A DNA stretch of 64,000 nucleotides from Eremophila alpestris peregrina. Its lineage: Eukaryota > Chordata > Aves > Passeriformes > Alaudidae. Where the stretch lies: positions 4,814,500-4,878,499 of the forward strand of contig WMCF01000007.1 in the NCBI GenBank assembly GCA_009792885.1, in the 5' to 3' direction. Positions 57,846 through 64,000 of the stretch are shown in pieces. The first letter of the stretch is position 1. Every line of letters starts with the position of its first letter. The notes under the pieces are model-generated. The model had not been told where the DNA came from. It made no database searches and was given only the letters and a program-made list of their open reading frames with translations. The position numbers and the translations under genes were made by a program.

Positions 57846-58208
57846 TTACTAACATTATGTGCCTAGTCAAAGTTTGTATACTTTCTGAGGAGTGTCATAC
57901 TATTCTATAGACAAAAATGAAAATTCCTAGGCCTCCTTTCACTCACTGTCTTTATTCTGTTGTGTTTATCTTTGATAGTGTTAATATGAAGCTCTTGTAC
58001 TTCCAAAACAGTGTAGAGACATTTAATATTAAAATTAGTATCATAGCAAGGTTGGGTGTTGATTTGGAATATTGGCAACTCCCAGTTAATTAATAAATTA
58101 CTTTCAACAAAACCAAAATCAAAAGCAGTGAGGAGTACAAGATATAGTCAAATTAAAATTGCCTTGCAAATGCATTGATACTAATTTGACTATTTGTAAT
58201 TGCTTTAG

Positions 58209-58393
58209 GAGAAATGAAGAGAAAATGGCAAGAAAGACTAAAGAAAGTGGAAGAACTAGCATCTCACTATGAAAGAAATCCTCTTCCTACAGTTTATAGA
58301 CCAAGACTGTCCAAACCCTCTATGCCATCCTCAGTTTGGAAAATATTTTCTCGACAGGCTGAAGCTTTTAATTATGTAAAAACCTGCAAAGAG
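58209..58393 (+). CDS. PRIMPOL: PRIMPOL first coding exon
   Basis: Acceptor AATTGCTTTAG then GAGAA and ATG at 58214. Encodes 60 residues: MKRKWQERLKKVEELASHYE, then VYRPRLSKP, VWKIFSRQAEAFNYVKTCKE. Donor GAG|GTATAT. The human counterparts SHYER, VYRPRLSKP and RQAQAFNFVKSCKE align directly. Confidence 0.96.
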
Positions 58394-61300
58394 GTATATT
58401 ATGTGTTAGGGGAATGTCTCTACTGTTTATTTACTTTCAAGATTGAACATCATTTAAAATTGCTGTTGGCAGTGAAGTCTTTATCAGTTTGCAAGATCTT
58501 TTTGTTCCCAATCCTGAAACAGCAAGGGTTTTTTTTTGGTCTTTGTAGGTCATGTTGTACTGGAGGTATCTCTAAGAAGTACTAGCTCTGTTCTGACATA
58601 CAAGTTGATATGTGGTGTTAACTTCAAACAGTAAAAGTGCTTTTTGAGAACATTGTAGTGATAAATTTGTTCCTTCCCAAGATGAACAAGCTACCAGCTT
58701 GGGCAGGAGAATGGGAAGGTAGTGAGAATTGAGTAGGAAGAAAGAGGATGAAAAAAATAAGAAAGAAAAAGAGATAAAGAAGAGGCAGAGACTAAATAAA
58801 AACAATACAACTCTCCTGTGGCATCTTAAGTAGCAAGTTCAGATGATTAGAAGTGATTAGCCAAATAAATATTGTGTGAAAGGAATCCTCTGTTTTCAGT
58901 TCAATACTTTTCAAATTGATTGCTATTTTTAAAGAAAGTATTGTTTTCCTCCACACTGTTTCATGTATTTAAGTAATCCTGACAGCCTGTTTTCCAAAAT
59001 GGTTTCTCATTGGCTTGGCAGTAATTTTTTTTTTCTATTTTCTTCTCAGATTTCCATTTTTTGATCTAAACAACATAATGTTTGAAGAATATTTGCCCAT
59101 AAAGCTTATACTGCCATCATATCCATGAGGTTGCTCCTTTCAGGACATTGTTCCTCCTCCCTTTAGATGCACTTGAAACTGATCAGAAAAAACCAAGAGT
59201 TTACAGAGAAAACATTTACATTACTGCACAGCAAAGAAAAGCTTCAAAGTTTTACTCATGTAACTGAAATCAGAATGATGTTCTAAATTAAAACTAGATG
59301 CTACTGAGCATGGAAAAGGATAAGTGTTCTGTTTATAGTTCTCTAGTATTTACTAACCTTTTACTGATGCCAAGTAGGAAATTATGAAGATTTAAAATGG
59401 TTTTTTGAATAAAACTAACAAAAAAAATTTCAATGTTTTTATTTAAAAAGGATGTTCATGTGTTTGCTTTGGAAAAGAACACACAGACTGGACAGAGGTT
59501 CTACCTTGTGACATCATATAAAGAGCTTTGGTTTTATTACACGTGAGTATTTGGGAAGTATTTGAGTAACCCTGTATGATACTAAGAGTTAGGGGTACAC
59601 TGGATATCCTACCTGGTGAGAGCTACCACTGCATAGGCATTCCCAGGAGCCATCTGCTCTGAGTAGCACAGAGCTGTAATGGGGTACCTGAGCTTCCATC
59701 TTGGCAATGGGAAAAATCTTCATGAGGACAAAACAAAATATTCTATAGCAGGTTTCACCTTTCTTTTGGGTAGCAGGTTGCCGTTATTTCCTGTGAATGA
59801 AGTACTCTGTATGAACTGAAATCTATTAACAGTAAATTTGCTTTTGCTGTCAGCTTTGCTCAGAGGATCATACCAACACATACTTCTATGACCAACACAT
59901 ACAACTGTGACCAAAACATACTTCTCTGACTGGTCACACAGCGTGACTTTCAGTGGGCGTTGATGCAGGTGTCTGCAAAATGATTTATGGGTTTGCATTT
60001 GCATGATGTAGCTCCAAGTACTGACAATTTGATCATGGGCTGAACTTTTCCACATTTGTTTCTTTTACAATAAAACATTTGGCTGTGAAGTGAAAGAAAT
60101 CGGAATCAATTTTTATATGTAAAGCCTGATCTTTTGCTCAAACTGACAATGAGATTGTTTGGGTTTTAATTTAGTTAGAAAAAACTCTATGTAATCTCTT
60201 TGTGCTAAAGACATATGAGTGATAACTTAAATTTTTTACTGTACTTTTCCTAGTTCCTTGAATTCTCAACATTTCTGTATGTATTGTAAGACAGGGGGCG
60301 GGGCATGGAGAGGAGAATACTTTACAAAATTAAATTCTAGGCCAGACAAATCTTTGTTGATATTTGATGTTGATGTTAGTTACAAATTTTTCAAAGCATT
60401 ATAGGGCTACTATATTTTTTTAATATGAGTGGTTGATTGCAGAATAAAATATGAGGGATCCTTGTTTGCAACTGATAAGCATGTTTATCATTCTCATAAT
60501 ATTTATCATGAGATAAATATTCATGAGTTTGTGATTTGTTTTTGTTTTTCTTAGCAAGGGTTACAAAACAAGTCTTATGCATTGCTATGAAGTTATTCCT
60601 GAAAAAGACGCTTGCAAACTTTATTTTGATTTGGAGTTTTACAAACCAGCAAATCCTGATGCAGATGGCAAGAGTATGGTCATGAAGTTAATTGAGGTAA
60701 ACTGGAGCAGACTCATGCTGTGGATGAATATGAATTCGTTGTTAATTTAATATGAAACCAAAGTATTTACCACTTTATCTTGATTATGCTATAGTAAAAT
60801 GAAAAGAATTGCAGACCCAGTGATTATTTTTAATTAATTAAAAATACTACTTAAATTAAAGCAAGGGTTTTATCAAAGTGAGAGTCAAAAATAAAGAATG
60901 ATGGCTATTGGATTGTTTGTAGTCATGGTAGGTTTATTGACATGGTAAGTTTATTTTTGAAGAGTGTTTTATGTGCTCTGCATCTTCAAAGCTGTAAAAC
61001 TGAAGGAATGTTTAGGTACTCTTTAAAGCAGCATCAATGAAAGTTCCATTCATATATTCCTCAGTTCATTCCCTTTGCCTAATGGTGCAGTTCTGTACCA
61101 AGGCTTAGCTCAATCTCTCCTGAAACTTTCTTAAGATGTCAATTCATTATGATTTAGTTAAACGATGATGTAGAAAGCATCATGTGACCAATTTACCAAT
61201 TTGGTACCTAAAATTAAATACCTCCGCTAATTATCAATTTTATTAAATAGTGCAGTTTCTGTTTTATCTAAATTTGTTTTTGTAAATGAGCTCTCTGCAA

Positions 61301-63839
61301 GTTCAGTATGGCATTTGTATGCTTTTAGAAGAGTATCTTCTGTTTTAATAAAATCTTACAATGAGTAGATGTCTGTGTGTGACACTTCTGTCACCTACAT
61401 GTCTCTAGCTAGAAGTGAACAAAAGTAAAACATTATTGAGGTAATTCTTTCATAAAGAACCCTTGATACAGAATCTGGAGGGTGTTATCCATTGCGGATC
61501 AACTTTGAAATGTAGAGATTCCTCAGCTTAAGAAGAGGATTTTGGATTTGCTGGGTGGGGGATCTGAGCTGCTAAAACCCAAGGCTTCCATATTTTTAGG
61601 TTCTGAGTCCCAAGTCCTGAACATGAGTCATCACTAGCTTGGTTTAGAAAAGGTTTTTATTAGAGCTAATTCAGAGTGAAATGTGTTTTCTGCCTAGTTA
61701 TTGTTCACTGGGTCATGCCAATGCTTTAGCTAATTCATAGCAGTGAATTAGCTCAGCAGTGCTGTATAGTGACAGCTCCATCTTCCCCTCCTGGTGAGGC
61801 TGCATTGCAAACATTGGCACTGTGGGTGTGAACTGCTTTGGGGTGGAAAACAGCCTGCAGGGTAAAGCCTCCTAACCAGACTTTGACCTGAGAAACTGGA
61901 AGTCATCCCAGCTTATCACTGTTAGTTAAGTGTTGGGTGACTTGCATATACACAAAATACAGTCTATGTCAAACTTGGTTATAACTTGATATGGGTTAGT
62001 TTGAATTAAATTAATTGTATGCTCAAAATGAGGGGGAAAAATGGGAGGGAGAAATGTGGCATCTGAATTTGTGTTAGATTTTATAGAGAATAAAACAACA
62101 TAATTAATGTTTATAATTTCAGCTTGTCAGCCAAAAATTAAAAGAACTTTATGATGTAAATTGTTCATCAAAAGATGTCTTGAACTTGGATTCCAGTACT
62201 GATGAAAAATTTAGTCGGCACTTAATATTTCTACCCCAAAAGACTGCATTTAAGGATAACACTCATATTGGTAAGTGTGTTCTTTTTCTTACACCTAGAA
62301 ATAAAAAGTGAGGTTTTGACTTTGTACAGTGCCATCTCCCATATGAGTGTTTATTTTAATGGAATTATATGTGGAAGCAAATATGTATTCCCAGCATACA
62401 CATAATAGCTCTCTATTTCATTAAGCCTCATTTTTTCTCATATTCTACTTTCTTTTCCTGTAAGTAGCATGTATTTGCAAAAATGTAACTTTTTTTGTGC
62501 CTGTATGTTTTATTTACAAAAATACTGATTTCTATGAAACTGGCAAGTCTACAACTCCCTCATTTTCAGATTAATGTCAGTCTTAACAATTAAAGCTGCT
62601 GGTTTTTGCTCTAAATACAGTTAATTTCTGCTCAGCACATTGTCAAAAGGGCAGGACAAAGATGATTTCAAGCTACCTGTGCATAAACGTGGTTAAGAGA
62701 AAGCTGAAAGCAATTTTAATTGTTTATGTAAGTTGGGATTTCTCAGATACAGCAACTCCAACACAGAGAATTGCCAGTTTAGGGCTGTCTTAACTCATTT
62801 GCGTGCCCCAGTAGTCCTGCAGTGAATTAGGAGGATGATGATGGTTTTGATGCTTGGTATGCTGAGTCATGCTGCTGATATGTAGCATGGGAGGAGCAGT
62901 ATTTCATATTCAGTCATGTTCCTCCTGTGGAAGCTTTATCCAACGAATGCAGAATCATCCTTGCCAGTATTCCTTCCATTTCCTGGGTTTTTTTCCCCCA
63001 CATTTGTATTTATTCTATTCCTTGCTTTCTCCCTGGAACTAATTTGGCCATAGTTTTTATTTGTCTGCCTTTGGTTACCATCTAGCAGAGCCTGGAGGTA
63101 CAATGGGAGTTGAATACTGGGAGTTTGAAAAGTCACTGTAATTTGTTATTGGAGTAAGCTTTGGTCAAGCTCTTACCTCAGCAAATAAGGCTGCAAGAAA
63201 ACATTTCAAGCATTCTGAAAGAGAAATTAGGGAAAGCAGTAGTGAGGGTAACAATCACAACCTTTTCAGAATCCTAAATTGGAGCTTGTTAATATTTAGG
63301 GTTTATTTTTTTTAAAGACATTTAGTACAAATTCTTGCAAGGCATTGGTTTCTCAGCCACTGGCCAGAACCATTTTATACAGTAGGCTGCTCAAAAGATT
63401 TCTTTTTAAAAATCCAGAAAGGCTAAAAAGACTCCAGTCTTCAACCACTTCCATCTTGGCTGTTTTGAAAAATGTTTGCACAGAAACTCTCCGAGTTCTT
63501 TCTTGACTCATAAATGACATTACCTGCTTCTGGCCTCTTTTGGTTGTTTTTAAGGTAACTTTGTGAGAACAATTTTGCAGCCTGCCATAAGATTAATGGA
63601 GAGCAGTGCTGCTGTGGTTCCAGCAGAAGAAGCAGGGCATGTTTTCCAGTGCTCTGCAGGAGCTGGATTGGATGGTTCTCTTACAAACCTCACAGCTGCT
63701 GAAGATGATTCTAAAGACTGGCCAGCCATTGCTCACGAAACAAAGGATATGGAAAGGCCACACCAGGAAGAAAATGTCGATTTTTCCTTCCTAATAGTAA
63801 ATGATAAAGAAGGCAACAAGCAGCTTTTTGTAGATCTAG
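58214..63839 (+). CDS. PRIMPOL: PRIMPOL, primase-polymerase (5' part, five coding exons; continues beyond window)
   Basis: Spliced exons 58214-58393, 59451-59542, 60555-60696, 62123-62270 and 63555-63839 join in phase to give residues 1-282 and the first base of the next codon. PrimPol is an archaeo-eukaryotic primase-type enzyme of nucleus and mitochondria that makes DNA primers past lesions and G-quadruplexes to restart stalled forks. Visible: N-terminal KRKWQERLKKVEE helix; motif I as KLYFDLEF with metal-binding D116 and E118; motif II as FSRHLIF with S169 and H171; motif III as FVDLG with D281. These match D114/E116, S167/H169 and D280 of human PRIMPOL with small shifts. The zinc finger and RPA-binding tail lie after base 64000. 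ATG at 58214 is chosen because it gives the family N-terminus six bases after the exon start. No lesion is seen, so it looks functional. Confidence 0.96.
58394..59450 (+). other. PRIMPOL: PRIMPOL intron 2
   Basis: About 1.06 kb with donor GTATAT and acceptor TTTAAAAAG. No other content recognised. Confidence 0.8.
59451..59542 (+). CDS. PRIMPOL: PRIMPOL second coding exon
   Basis: 92 nt encoding DVHVFALEKNTQTGQRF, then YLVTSYKELWFYY and two bases of Thr91. Donor AC|GTGAGT. Corresponds to the human DVHVFALE..YLVTTYAEFWFYY segment. Confidence 0.95.
59543..60554 (+). other. PRIMPOL: PRIMPOL intron 3
   Basis: About 1.0 kb. The region near 59.72-60.06 kb has a minus-strand open frame and an imperfect local repetition of a CAACACATAC-type phrase (about 59873-59920), but nothing gene-like. 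Acceptor TTTTCTTAG. Confidence 0.8.
60555..60696 (+). CDS. PRIMPOL: PRIMPOL third coding exon (catalytic motif I)
   Basis: 142 nt encoding KGYKTSLMHCYEVIPEKDAC, then KLYFDLEFYKPANPDADGK and MVMKLIE. DLE carries the two metal-binding acidic residues (D116, E118). Donor GAG|GTAAAC. Confidence 0.97.
60697..62122 (+). other. PRIMPOL: PRIMPOL intron 4
   Basis: About 1.43 kb, AT-rich. Acceptor TATAATTTCAG. No other exon or known repeat recognised. Confidence 0.8.
62123..62270 (+). CDS. PRIMPOL: PRIMPOL fourth coding exon (motif II)
   Basis: 148 nt encoding LVSQKLKELYDVNCSSKDVL, NLDSSTDEKFSRHLIF, LPQKTAFKDNTHI and one base of Gly188. SRH (S169, H171) is the nucleotide-binding motif of primases. 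Donor ATTG|GTAAGT. Confidence 0.97.
62271..63554 (+). other. PRIMPOL: PRIMPOL intron 5
   Basis: About 1.28 kb with acceptor TTTTTAAG. No other exon seen. Confidence 0.8.
63555..63839 (+). CDS. PRIMPOL: PRIMPOL fifth coding exon (motif III)
   Basis: 285 nt beginning inside Gly188, then NFVRTILQPAIRLMESSAA, a variable linker rich in Ala, Asp and Glu, then VDFSFLIVNDKEGNKQLFVD and LG. The last Asp (D281) is the third catalytic acid. The linker is much more diverged from mammals than the flanks, as expected. Donor CTAG|GTAAGT. Confidence 0.96.
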
Positions 63840-64000
63840 GTAAGTATAAGTGTCTTTGGGATGCAACAGAGATCAAGATTGAAATGTTCCTTAATCTTTA
63901 ATTACAGAGAATAAGAACAGTGGGGTTCTTAGTGTTGTCCCTATGGTCAGACTTTAAATAGATGCTGAAACTGTGATCATAAGTGCTGTACTTTAAAGGA
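63840..64000 (+). other. PRIMPOL: PRIMPOL intron 6 (partial)
   Basis: Starts at donor GTAAGTATAA and runs off the window end. Confidence 0.85.

Larger units (their letters stand above)
54545..58208 (+). other. PRIMPOL: PRIMPOL intron 1
   Basis: About 3.7 kb with donor GTGAGT and acceptor TTGCTTTAG. Contains two sense-oriented CR1 fragments (54868-55378 and 55735-55966) and a 17-bp tandem repeat (57796-57845). A further non-coding leader exon within it cannot be excluded. Confidence 0.7.

Noticed and set aside
1..64000. Possible microbial defence, CRISPR, phage or operon-type system
   Set aside because: No dense ORF packing, ribosome binding sites or spaced direct repeats; the window is intron-rich vertebrate DNA.

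Overview
The window is vertebrate nuclear DNA from a bird, probably an oscine passerine (songbird). The evidence is intron-split genes with vertebrate splice signals, several 3'-end fragments of the avian LINE CR1, and one short SINE (about 1.6 kb) with a tRNA-Ile-like head and a CR1-like tail, the structure of the songbird family TguSINE1. No prokaryotic operon, CRISPR array or phage is present.

Three protein-coding genes can be supported, in the order known from other amniotes: IRF2 (minus) - CASP3 (minus) - PRIMPOL (plus). (1) About 1-22.0 kb is the 5' part of IRF2. It holds a non-coding exon 1 inside a strong CpG island (exon end 21904), a roughly 17.8 kb intron 1, exon 2 with the start codon (3947-4054) and the beginning of intron 2. 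The rest of IRF2 lies beyond base 1. (2) About 22.6-42.2 kb is intergenic. It holds CR1 fragments in both orientations, simple repeats and a perfect 16-bp inverted repeat, and I found no supported gene. (3) 43397-49002 is the complete coding region of CASP3 in six coding exons. All splice phases join cleanly to give 282 residues with the catalytic His and the QACRG pentapeptide. A non-coding exon 1 is inferred in the CpG island near 54.0 kb. (4) PRIMPOL starts in the same CpG island, head to head with CASP3. Five coding exons (58214-63839) encode the first 282 residues, including the three catalytic motifs of its archaeo-eukaryotic primase core. The zinc-finger part lies beyond base 64000.

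Functionally the window links an interferon-pathway repressor (IRF2), the main executioner caspase (CASP3) and a primase-polymerase that restarts stalled replication forks (PRIMPOL). The most useful regulatory observations are an IRF/ISRE-type element in the IRF2 promoter/exon 1 region, the shared CASP3-PRIMPOL promoter, an upstream ORF that would overlap the PRIMPOL start codon, and an exon-like open segment in CASP3 intron 1. I did not find a convincing undescribed biological system; this looks like a normal, conserved avian locus with some unusual sequence features.
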